Positions 8,725 to 16,639 of a stretch of 64,000 bases of DNA are shown here, piece by piece (the first letter of the stretch is position 1; every line of letters starts with the position of its first letter). The stretch is from DSSB01 sp046346845 (GTDB taxonomy: Bacteria; UBA10199; DSSB01). The notes under the pieces were generated by a model, which was not told the origin of the DNA, did not search any database, and saw nothing but the letters and a program-made list of their open reading frames with translations. Location of the stretch: the NCBI GenBank assembly GCA_046346845.1, contig JAXMHH010000008.1, positions 62,001 to 126,000 of the forward strand, written 5' to 3'. Both the position numbers and the translations under genes were made by a program.

Positions 8725-9564
8725 TCAATACTCCACCCGAACCAAGAACAACCCCCAAGCCGGCGCGGTCGGCCCCGCCTGCCGGCGGTCGCGGGCGGCG
8801 ACGATGCGCTGGAAGCCCTCGACGTCGATGCGTCCCAAGCCCACCTCGACGAGGGTGCCGACGATATTTCGAACCATGTGCTTCAAGAACCCGGGCCCCT
8901 GGATCGTCACCGCCACTAGGGCGGGTCCCTCGTCCGCCTCGGGATGGAAACTGTCGTCCACTCCCAGCGGCCGCAGGACTTCGGCCAGGCCAAACAGCCC
9001 CATCAAACTATTGCCGAGGTCCCGCAAGGGCAGCCGGCGCAAGCGCACCGCTTCGATGCGTCGCACCGAGGTCTTGGCCGTGGAGTCGGCGGCCTTGAAA
9101 CTGGCGAAGTCGTGCTCGCCGACAAGGCTCTCCAGGCACTCCTGCATAGCCTCCCAATCGATATTTCCATAAATTCGCCAACTGTAATCCGAAAAGAAGG
9201 GGGCCTTGTGGTCGGCGTGCAGCAGCAGATAGGTGTAGGTCTTGAGCTTGGCGCTCCGCTGGGCATCGAAGTCCGGGGCAGCCTCCTCGGCGGAGAGCAC
9301 CACGATGTCGTGCGGCAACTGGGCGTTGAGCGCGCGCTGCAAGGTGGCCAAGTCGATGCCGTGCCCGGTGGCGAAATGCGCCACTTGGGCCAGGGCGTGC
9401 ACCCCCGAATCGGTACGGCCGGAGGCGACGAGCGTGATCTTTTCATGGCAGATATCCGAGAGGATGCCCTCGAATAGCCCTTGGAGAGTTGGGCCCGTGG
9501 GCTGGAGCTGCCAGCCCTGGTATTGGGTGCCCTTGTATTGAATGGTGAGTTTGACCTTGCGCAT
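8725..9564 (-). CDS. truA: tRNA pseudouridine synthase A
   Basis: This 279-residue enzyme isomerises uridines 38-40 in the tRNA anticodon arm. It has the N-terminal YKGTQYQGWQ, the catalytic aspartate in ASGRTDSGVHA near residue 52, and the C-terminal FLKHMVRNIVGTLVEVG. Length is slightly above the usual 250-270 because of an insertion around residues 180-215 (with LFGLAEVLRPLGVDDS). It stands alone, convergent with the upstream paralog gene. The N-terminus partly faces the lipoprotein gene that starts at 9632 on the other strand, leaving about 70 bp for two divergent promoters. Confidence 0.95.
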   Translation of the reverse strand: MRKVKLTIQYKGTQYQGWQLQPTGPTLQGLFEGILSDICHEKITLVASGRTDSGVHALAQVAHFATGHGIDLATLQRALNAQLPHDIVVLSAEEAAPDFDAQRSAKLKTYTYLLLHADHKAPFFSDYSWRIYGNIDWEAMQECLESLVGEHDFASFKAADSTAKTSVRRIEAVRLRRLPLRDLGNSLMGLFGLAEVLRPLGVDDSFHPEADEGPALVAVTIQGPGFLKHMVRNIVGTLVEVGLGRIDVEGFQRIVAARDRRQAGPTAPAWGLFLVRVEY

Positions 9565-9631
9565 CCCCTCTGCAAATCACGCTTTTCAAATCCGCGCAAT
9601 TCCTTCATATTGCCGCCCGGAGGTCCCACCC

Positions 9632-10615
9632 ATGAAACGATTGTTCCGCGCCCTTGCCGTCTTGACCTGCTTTTCTACCCTCTTCGCCGCCTGCAGCGGC
9701 GGCGGCACCCCGGTACCCACGGCCACCGGCCTGCTCTATGTCCTCGACCGCATCACCAAGACGGTCTACGTCTACGATAACATCGGCACCATCAACGGCG
9801 CGGTCGATCCAGTCCGGACGATCAGCGGAGACAACACCCTGATCCAAAATCCCACCGCCCTGGCCGTCGATACCCTGCGGGACATCCTCTACGTTTCGGA
9901 AAGCACCGGGGAACAGGTGCTGGTCTTCACCCCCGCTTCCACCAAGGACGGCAACATCGCGCCGCTAAGGACCTACCCCGGACTCACCAAGGGCGCCGGC
10001 CTGTATTACGATCTCGACAACGACGTCCTCTACGCCGCCGACTCGGTCGACCGCTCCATTAAAGCCTGGGACGGGGTCAGCCAGCTGGCCACCGGCGCCT
10101 CCTTCACCCGCAGGATCGGGCTCAATTACCAGCCCAGCGCCCTCTTCGTGGATACCCAGCGCGACCTGCTCTACGTGGGCGATCCCGCCACCGCGACCAT
10201 CAATGTCTACGCCAGCGCTTCGACGCTCGGGACCAACAATCCTTCCCCCACGACCAGCATCCAGGATTCCACCCAGGCCTTCGTGGACATCAATTCCATC
10301 ACCGTCAACGTCCCCAACAACTTCCTCTTCGTCGGCGAGGATTTCAATCCCTCCGTCGAGATCTTCGAAAAAGCCTCCACGCTGAACGGCGCGGTCCCCA
10401 CCGACCGCAGCCTGGAAGGCGGTTCCACCGGATTGACGCTGGACATGGGGCAGGTGATTTTCCTGCAGAACGTGCTCTACGTGCAGCTGTCCCGCACCCA
10501 AATCGGGGTGTGGGATAACGCGAATTCCGTGACCGGCGACGACGCCCCCGACCGCAATCTCACGATCAACCCGGCTCAGCAGATCCTAGGCTTCGCCATC
10601 GACCTGGCTCATTAA
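9632..10615 (+). CDS. Lipoprotein with NHL/YVTN-like beta-propeller repeats
   Basis: A 327-residue exported protein. ATG 9632 is chosen over upstream in-frame starts because it opens a lipoprotein signal peptide (MKRLFRALAVL, lipobox FAAC near residue 23) and GGAGG precedes it. The rest is a series of roughly 45-residue repeats containing variants of LYVxD, LAVDxxRDxLYV and VxVF (for example ALAVDTLRDILYVSES), typical of a beta-propeller. Such proteins usually bind ligands or partners at the cell surface; no catalytic residues stand out. The stop codon TAA is part of the left TTAA that borders the small inverted-repeat element just downstream. Confidence 0.82.
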   Translation: MKRLFRALAVLTCFSTLFAACSGGGTPVPTATGLLYVLDRITKTVYVYDNIGTINGAVDPVRTISGDNTLIQNPTALAVDTLRDILYVSESTGEQVLVFTPASTKDGNIAPLRTYPGLTKGAGLYYDLDNDVLYAADSVDRSIKAWDGVSQLATGASFTRRIGLNYQPSALFVDTQRDLLYVGDPATATINVYASASTLGTNNPSPTTSIQDSTQAFVDINSITVNVPNNFLFVGEDFNPSVEIFEKASTLNGAVPTDRSLEGGSTGLTLDMGQVIFLQNVLYVQLSRTQIGVWDNANSVTGDDAPDRNLTINPAQQILGFAIDLAH

Positions 10616-10709
10616 CAGGCTGTTGAAAAACCACCGGTGGTTGGGCCAAGCCGCCAAAATGGAGCCGGATTCCTTCCGGTGGGAATAAGATCCGTTTTTC
10701 AACAGCCTC
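10616..10709. mobile_element. 94-bp MITE-like element with 15-bp terminal inverted repeats and TTAA flanks
   Basis: AGGCTGTTGAAAAAC at 10617-10631 is perfectly inverted at 10694-10708, and TTAA occurs just outside both ends (10612-10615 and 10710-10713), each one base from the repeat. The core contains the palindrome CCACCGGTGG. There is no coding capacity. The layout fits a non-autonomous transposable element with a TTAA target duplication; it also lies between two convergent genes and could serve as a large stem-loop terminator. Confidence 0.6.
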
Positions 10710-10719
10710 TTAACGTATC

Positions 10720-13341
10720 TTATTTCTTATAGAGACGGCCCTGGATGGCAACGTAGATGCGGCTGCCCCCACTGTCGCCCAGGAACCAAGGCAGGTTGGG
10801 ATTGCTGGTATCGGGGCCTCCCGCCGGAAACTGGCTGACGCCGACCAGCACCACGTCGTAGTACTTGGTCTGCCCTGCCCGCAGCGTCACCTCGTAGCCC
10901 TGCAGGTAACGGTCGCCGGTGGAGAGATAGCAGCGGAACCAAGGCTGCACGTCGTCGAGATAGCCCTCGGGGCACTCGGGGCCGAGGCGCTTGTCCTTCA
11001 TCACCAACTCGGTCTCCGAGACCCGCCCATCCGGCACCAAGACCAGATCCCGGCCTCCCTCTTTGATCTCGCGGTGGTCGAGGATATGGGTCGTAAAGGC
11101 GAGCGAGAGCGTCGCATCCATCAGGTAGTCGGGATTACCGCCTGGATTGCTTGCCGGCCAGCGGCCCAGGATATCCGCATGATAGGGATTTTGCATGCGC
11201 AGCAGGATGCCGGGCAGCGTGAAATGCCCGGATTCGGAGTCGTAGAGGCCGGCCTCGCTGGAGAGGATGTTATGATAGAAGTACGAGCAATCCCCGTTGC
11301 GATACGGCACGAGCAGGCTGGCGGGCTCTTGGCATTTGTCGGATCCGTCCCCCGACCCCAGGCGGTCCCCGTTGCTGGCAACGCTGGCGCGGGAGGTGAA
11401 GATGCGAAGCACCTTGATCCGGTCGGGAAGGCTCAGGCTCGGGTCCAAGATGTCGACTACGTCGGTCTGCAGCTCCACGTTCTGGAAATCGGGATCCTCG
11501 GTGTCGCTGAAGTGCAGCTTGAGCGGTTCCGGGGCCAGCTCGGGCGCCTGGCGGTAATCGATGGTCTCCAGCGGGTCGTCGATGACGGAGTGGTCGATAA
11601 GTGCCGTAAGAAAATCAAACTGCAAATAGACGTCGCCCGTCAGTTTCGGCACCCCGATGGTCGCTAACAAGTTAATCACGATGCGGGCCTCGATGCCGAC
11701 GGGGTTCGTCTCGGTCCGGCTCCCGACCTTCACCATCCGTATCGTCATGGTGTCCGAGACCACTGGACCCACTCCGTCCTTGAGCACGAGGTCGAAGGGC
11801 ATTTTCCCGGTGATTCCACCCTCGGTCTCGGGATCCAAGCGATTCATCGTGGGCAGGGTCGCCGAGAAGGCCGACCCATCGGCGAACTCGACCTTGACCT
11901 CTTCCCAAGTATCGCTGCCGGTGTTCACCAACACCAGCTTCTGCGTGAAGGGAAGCGGCGTGCCGCTCTCCAAGGAAAGCTTGAGGCTGCCCTTGTTGCG
12001 GATCTCCTTGGGCGAGATAACGCCGTTGTTCACCTTGGAAACCCGGAACACGTCCCGCACGTCGGCGATGGTGCGACCGCTCAAGGCGATCTGGAAGGGC
12101 TTGGCGGCGCCGTATTCGAAGGAGAACTCCGCGGTGTCCAGCGAAGGGTCCTGGCCCTGGGGCGGCGCCTGGAAATTGAAGGGCACGTACATCAGGGGAA
12201 AGCTGAGCGAGGCGCCGGGAGGCAGCTTGCAGTCGCCCACCGGGAAGTCCTTGCCGCCCACCCGAACCGTCTCGCAGCGCGCGCCCCCCGCCGGTAAGAC
12301 GCTGCCACGGACGAACTCCTGGGCTCCGGCGCAGAGCGGGGCCTTGGCGTCCCGGTCGGTGTCGCGCGGCTGCTGGAATTTAAGGGTGCGCTCCGCGGAG
12401 CCGGTGTTCTCGATGGTGACCCGCTTGGAGACCAGGCCGCGAAAACCGGCGTCGGAACAGTCGATCTGCTGCGAACCGTTGCTCCCCCGCACCACTACCG
12501 GCGCCAACCCGAAGTCGAGCTTGGTGGTCTCGACCTGCCCTTCGATCGAGACATGGAGGCCCTCGGGCTGTTCTTGGCCCGGAGGCGGCCCGGAGCCGCT
12601 GTCGGGGGAGCCGCAATTCTCCGGCAGGTTATCCAGCTTTCCGGTGAATCGCGCGGTGAGGGCACCGCCGCCCAGGATGTCGTTCAAGGGAACCAGAGGA
12701 GAAAAATCTCCGGGCAAGGTGATTCCGAAGACCAAGGTCAGGCTCTTGTCGTCGCGGTTGAGCGCCTGCCCCTGCTCCGGAATCGGATGCAGGTTGCCGG
12801 TGGCCACGACCGATCCGGTGGTCAATTCGATGTCGCCGATGATTTTTTCGCCTTGTAGCAGGGGCTCGTTCTTCCCCTTCTGCAGCACTTCGAGGGTGAA
12901 CTGCATGCCGTCGATCTTGATCTCTCCGGTGTCCCGGTTGAGGGTGCCCACGGCGGCGGTGCCATGCACGCCTCCAAAGCGCAGGTCGGCGCTCTCGCTC
13001 AGGCGGGTAAGGACGATGTCTGGAAATTGGGCGCCGGCGATGGACAGCTGGTCGCCTTTCACCGCGATCGGAAAGCTGGGAATGGCGATCGGGTTGGCGT
13101 CAAGCACCTCGAGCGCCTCCGAGCCGGGCTTCGCGCTCACCTTCAGCTGCAGCAAGGATTGGAAATTGACGAAGCAATCTCCGTCCGGGCCGGTGCCCGG
13201 ACCCGGCGCCGCGGTCGGCGCGGGCGTCGGCTCGGTGAGGACGATGGGCTGCTTGCTCGATTCGCAGGCGCTGACAGCGAAGATCGCGCAGGCCAGGAAG
13301 GCCGAAACAAGAAGGCTGCGACGCTTGGAAGGCTTCGACAT
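10720..13341 (-). CDS. Large lipoprotein, paralog of the gene at 13929
   Basis: An 873-residue exported lipoprotein: signal MSKPSKRRSLLVSAFLAC with lipobox VSAC near residue 26, followed by a Pro/Thr/Ala-rich tether (TEPTPAPTAAPGPG). The remainder is beta-rich. A central block with four conserved cysteines (CSDAGFRG, APLCAG, ARCETV, GDCKLP) resembles repeats of the immunoglobulin-like, choice-of-anchor type, and the end carries GGSRIYVAIQGRLYKK. It aligns along nearly its full length with the 875-residue protein at 13929. Their shared cysteines suggest disulfides outside the cytoplasm. No enzymatic motif is visible; a surface structural or adhesive role is possible but not shown. Confidence 0.85.
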   Translation of the reverse strand: MSKPSKRRSLLVSAFLACAIFAVSACESSKQPIVLTEPTPAPTAAPGPGTGPDGDCFVNFQSLLQLKVSAKPGSEALEVLDANPIAIPSFPIAVKGDQLSIAGAQFPDIVLTRLSESADLRFGGVHGTAAVGTLNRDTGEIKIDGMQFTLEVLQKGKNEPLLQGEKIIGDIELTTGSVVATGNLHPIPEQGQALNRDDKSLTLVFGITLPGDFSPLVPLNDILGGGALTARFTGKLDNLPENCGSPDSGSGPPPGQEQPEGLHVSIEGQVETTKLDFGLAPVVVRGSNGSQQIDCSDAGFRGLVSKRVTIENTGSAERTLKFQQPRDTDRDAKAPLCAGAQEFVRGSVLPAGGARCETVRVGGKDFPVGDCKLPPGASLSFPLMYVPFNFQAPPQGQDPSLDTAEFSFEYGAAKPFQIALSGRTIADVRDVFRVSKVNNGVISPKEIRNKGSLKLSLESGTPLPFTQKLVLVNTGSDTWEEVKVEFADGSAFSATLPTMNRLDPETEGGITGKMPFDLVLKDGVGPVVSDTMTIRMVKVGSRTETNPVGIEARIVINLLATIGVPKLTGDVYLQFDFLTALIDHSVIDDPLETIDYRQAPELAPEPLKLHFSDTEDPDFQNVELQTDVVDILDPSLSLPDRIKVLRIFTSRASVASNGDRLGSGDGSDKCQEPASLLVPYRNGDCSYFYHNILSSEAGLYDSESGHFTLPGILLRMQNPYHADILGRWPASNPGGNPDYLMDATLSLAFTTHILDHREIKEGGRDLVLVPDGRVSETELVMKDKRLGPECPEGYLDDVQPWFRCYLSTGDRYLQGYEVTLRAGQTKYYDVVLVGVSQFPAGGPDTSNPNLPWFLGDSGGSRIYVAIQGRLYKK

Positions 13342-13537
13342 CTACCGTCCCCCGGAACCGATCGGGCCGCCCCTAACCCACCCGGGCTGGGCCCCCAACC
13401 ATAAATACCTAAGAAAATTCTCGGGTTCGGGTGAAAATTGTTGCGCCGGCGGCCCCAGAAAAAAAACCAAGAATCGTTAGATCTTACGGGCCCTTTTTTG
13501 GGATAATCTCGGTCCACAGGCAGGAAGGAGGCATGCC

Positions 13538-13858
13538 ATGACCTATGTCGTCACGGAGCATTGCGTTAAATGCAAGTACACCGATTGCGCCGTCGTCTGC
13601 CCCGTCGAGGCCTTCCACGAGGGCCCCGAGATGCTCTACATCAATCCCGCGACCTGCATCGACTGCAACCTCTGCGTCGCGGAATGCCCCGTTGAAGCCA
13701 TCTACGCTGAGGCCGAGGTGCCAAAGAAGTACCATTCCTGGATCGAGGTCAACGCCCAGGAATGCGAAAAATACCCCACCATCGCCGAGAAGAAACCTCC
13801 CCTCCCCGGGGCCCTGACCCTGGAGCAGTGGAAGGAAATCGACGCCAAGAAAACCTAA
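13538..13858 (+). CDS. fdxA: Seven-iron ferredoxin (3Fe-4S plus 4Fe-4S), FdxA type
   Basis: This 106-residue electron carrier starts MTYVVTEHCVKCKYTDC, which is characteristic of FdxA-type 7Fe ferredoxins. The first motif CxxCx4Cx3CP and the second CIDCNLCVAECP provide the cysteines for one 3Fe-4S and one 4Fe-4S cluster. The acidic, Pro-containing C-terminal tail is normal for the family. AGGAAGGAGG precedes the ATG. It sits alone between two minus-strand lipoprotein paralogs, diverging from one and converging with the other, and ends in a strong hairpin. Its redox partner is not encoded nearby. Confidence 0.96.
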   Translation: MTYVVTEHCVKCKYTDCAVVCPVEAFHEGPEMLYINPATCIDCNLCVAECPVEAIYAEAEVPKKYHSWIEVNAQECEKYPTIAEKKPPLPGALTLEQWKEIDAKKT

Positions 13859-13863
13859 AAAAA

Positions 13864-13917
13864 ATCCCGCAGCGATCAACCCTCAGATTGGTTTGATCGC
13901 CGCGGGATGAATTTTTT
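13864..13917. terminator. Bidirectional intrinsic terminator between fdxA and the 875-residue lipoprotein gene
   Basis: The arms 13864-13879 and 13893-13908 pair over 16 positions with one mismatch. An A-run precedes and TTTTTT follows (13912-13917), so it can terminate transcription in both directions between these convergent genes. Confidence 0.85.
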
Positions 13918-13928
13918 CTGCTTCAGTC

Positions 13929-16556
13929 CTAGTCCGTCGGGCACTCCGCCCCTTCTTTGCAAAGCTTGCCCTGGATCGCCAAGTAGATGCGGCTTCCGTC
14001 CATGAAGACGGGAATGTCCGCCTCGGCCTGGCGCGTATTGAACTGACCCACCGCCACCAGCACGACGTCGTAGACGTTGTCGCTGTTGGGTCGGAGCGAG
14101 AGCGGCTTGCCTTGGACGTATTTGCCGTCGCTGGTGATGTAGCACTTGAAGTGGGGATGCGCCGCGGGATCCGCGGGGCAATCCAGCCCTTGGTTGGCCA
14201 CCTTGGGCAGGATGTTCAGCTGGCTGCGGCTGATCCGCGTATCCGGGACCAGGGTAGTGTCGCCGTCCTTGAGCTTATCAACAACCTGGGTGGTCAGGGA
14301 GACGTCCATCACCGTATCGAGGATATTGCTGTTCGGCGGCGCACTGGGCGGCCACACCCCGCCGACGTTGCCGTGATAGGGGTTCTGGATGCGGAGCTTG
14401 AGGTTGGGAACCGTCAGGTTGCCCGTCTCCTCGTCGTAGACGCCCTCGCTGTTGTCGCTGATTCCGATGTTGAAATAGAAGAAGGCGCAGTCTCCGGTTT
14501 GGTACGGCTGCTTGATGTTGTTCGGCTCGTTGCACATCGTCGAGTCGTTGCCGGGCTGCAAGCCCGAACCCTGGGCGTTGAAGATGCGCAACGAGGTCTT
14601 CCGCTGGTCGACGGTCGAGTTCAGCGGATCGAAGTCGATCGGGATGATCTCGACGGGCTGGACCTCGTCCTCATTGAGGTCTTTGAAGGTCAGCTCCTGG
14701 GGCTGCGGCTGCTGGGCCGGGAATTGCCGGAAATCCAGCGATTCGACCGGCTTGGTCTGCAAGGCGTTGTCGATGAAGGCGGTGAGGAAGTCGATGTGCA
14801 GCTTGTAGCCGCCCAGCACGGGATCGACTCCCACGGTCCCTTCCAGGTCGAAACGAAGCTCGGTCTGGGCGGTGGAGCCGGCCTTGGTCAGCTTGACGAC
14901 CAAGGTGCCCTTGTCGACGCCGGCGGTGGTGGGATTGTAGGCGATGCCGAAGGCCGCGGTACCTGGGGCATCCGCCGTTCCCGGACCGACGGTGGTGGCC
15001 GCGGGGCCCGTGATCGTGAAGGCGGGGCCCTCTTCCACGGTGATGGCGAGATTCTGCCAGGTATCGCCGCCGGAATTCCGCACCACGAAATTCTGGGTGA
15101 AGGGCTTGGGGTCGCTGTCTTTGAGCGCGATTTTCACCAGGCCCTTGTTCCGGATCTGCTTCTTGGACGGCGTCCCGTCATTCACCTTGGAAATACTGAG
15201 GGAATCGCGGCTGTCCGGCTCGGCCTTGCCCTTCAGCTGAAGGGCGAAGGTCTTGCTGCCGTCATACTCGATGACGAGTTGCCCGGTATCGCCGGGCGTC
15301 GCAGCCGCCGGCGCCGGCGTCGCCCCCGGCGTGGGATCCGGGGTAGCCGCGGGGGTCCCGCTGCTGGCGGGCGCGGTGAAGTTATAGGGGATATACATCA
15401 TCGGGAAGGTGATCTTGGCGTCCGGCTTGCCGGCGGGGAGCTTGCAATCGCCGCCGAGGAATTGCTTCCCGGCCACCGTCACCGTCTCACAGGTGGCACC
15501 GCCCGAAACGCTGATCGAGCCGCGCACGAATTCGCTGCCCCCGCTGCAGAGCGGATCTTTGCTGTCCCCGTCGGTGTCCGCGGGCTGACCAAGGTGCAGG
15601 GTCCGTTCGCCGGCGGCCTTGTTGGTGATCGTGATGGTTTTGGTCACCGCCCCTCGGTTGGAGGCCTCGGAGCAATCGAGGATGGTATGTCCCTGGGCGC
15701 TGGTCACCAAGACTAAGGTCGAGCCGAAATCCACGGTGCCCACGTTGGCGCTGGTACCGTCGGAGATCGAGAAATCGCTGGGGCCACCCCCTCCGCCGCC
15801 CGGACCCGGGCCCGGGGTGCCGCCACCTTCGGTGCAGCTCTCGGGCAATTGGTCGAGGGTGCCGTCGAGGGTGGCGGTGAGCGCACCGCCGCCGATCGCA
15901 TTGGACAGCAGGCCCGCGCTGGTCGGCACGGTAAGGCCGGCGACCAATTTAATGGTCTTGTCGGACTTGTCGAGGGGCTTCCCGGTTTCGTTGATCGGGT
16001 TGTGGTTGCCGGTCGCGGTGATGCTGTCGGTGGTAAAGGTGACCGCCGGAAAATTGTCCACTTTGCCCAGCTCGCTGGTCGAGCCCTTCTGCACGATGGT
16101 GATCAGGAATTTGAAGCCCTTGATCTCCAGCTTGCCGGTGGCGGGATCGTAGGTGCCGGTGCCCTTGTTGCCGTCGATCTTGCCATTGACGATCAGGTCC
16201 GCCTGGGTGCTCAAGGTCGTCAGCTTGATGTTGGGGAAAGTGTCCCCTTCCATCGTCAGGTTGTTCCCGCTGACCTTGATGGGAATCGGATCGATAGTGA
16301 CGGGGTGGGCGTCCAATTTCACCGTGTTCGTCGAATCCACCTTGAGCTGCATGGTGCCGTTGAAATTGACGGTGCAGGCATTTCCGCCCGGCGGAGGATT
16401 GTTGCCGGGATTGGGGCCGCCCGGGGTGGGGGCGTTGGTGTCGTCGACCAGGGTGAAGGGCTTGTCCGCCCCGCCGCAGCTGATCAGAAACGCCGCGACG
16501 ATGGGCATCAGAAAACTCGACCGAACGAAACGTTTTCGCAGGGCTGAAAACGTCAT
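13929..16556 (-). CDS. Large lipoprotein, paralog of the gene at 10720
   Basis: An 875-residue exported lipoprotein with signal MTFSALRKRFVRSSFLMP and lipobox LISC near residue 27, then a Pro/Gly/Asn-rich tether. It parallels the 873-residue neighbour: the same N-terminal block (LKVDSTNTVKLDAHPV), a Gly/Pro hinge near residue 245, the four-cysteine block (CSEASNRG, DPLCSG, ATCETV, GDCKLP) and the terminal GSRIYLAIQGKLCKEG. It differs by a Pro/Ala/Thr-rich insertion near residue 400 (PAATPDPTPGATPAP) and extra cysteines at the very end. GGGAGG precedes the ATG. Role unknown; cell-envelope anchoring is well supported. Confidence 0.85.
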   Translation of the reverse strand: MTFSALRKRFVRSSFLMPIVAAFLISCGGADKPFTLVDDTNAPTPGGPNPGNNPPPGGNACTVNFNGTMQLKVDSTNTVKLDAHPVTIDPIPIKVSGNNLTMEGDTFPNIKLTTLSTQADLIVNGKIDGNKGTGTYDPATGKLEIKGFKFLITIVQKGSTSELGKVDNFPAVTFTTDSITATGNHNPINETGKPLDKSDKTIKLVAGLTVPTSAGLLSNAIGGGALTATLDGTLDQLPESCTEGGGTPGPGPGGGGGGPSDFSISDGTSANVGTVDFGSTLVLVTSAQGHTILDCSEASNRGAVTKTITITNKAAGERTLHLGQPADTDGDSKDPLCSGGSEFVRGSISVSGGATCETVTVAGKQFLGGDCKLPAGKPDAKITFPMMYIPYNFTAPASSGTPAATPDPTPGATPAPAAATPGDTGQLVIEYDGSKTFALQLKGKAEPDSRDSLSISKVNDGTPSKKQIRNKGLVKIALKDSDPKPFTQNFVVRNSGGDTWQNLAITVEEGPAFTITGPAATTVGPGTADAPGTAAFGIAYNPTTAGVDKGTLVVKLTKAGSTAQTELRFDLEGTVGVDPVLGGYKLHIDFLTAFIDNALQTKPVESLDFRQFPAQQPQPQELTFKDLNEDEVQPVEIIPIDFDPLNSTVDQRKTSLRIFNAQGSGLQPGNDSTMCNEPNNIKQPYQTGDCAFFYFNIGISDNSEGVYDEETGNLTVPNLKLRIQNPYHGNVGGVWPPSAPPNSNILDTVMDVSLTTQVVDKLKDGDTTLVPDTRISRSQLNILPKVANQGLDCPADPAAHPHFKCYITSDGKYVQGKPLSLRPNSDNVYDVVLVAVGQFNTRQAEADIPVFMDGSRIYLAIQGKLCKEGAECPTD

Positions 16557-16639
16557 GGGCTTACCTCCCTAGAGTGCACGAAGTGCTAACCACGCCTAAT
16601 ATTAGGCCGCCGAAATCCAAAGGATTTTTCGGCGACATG

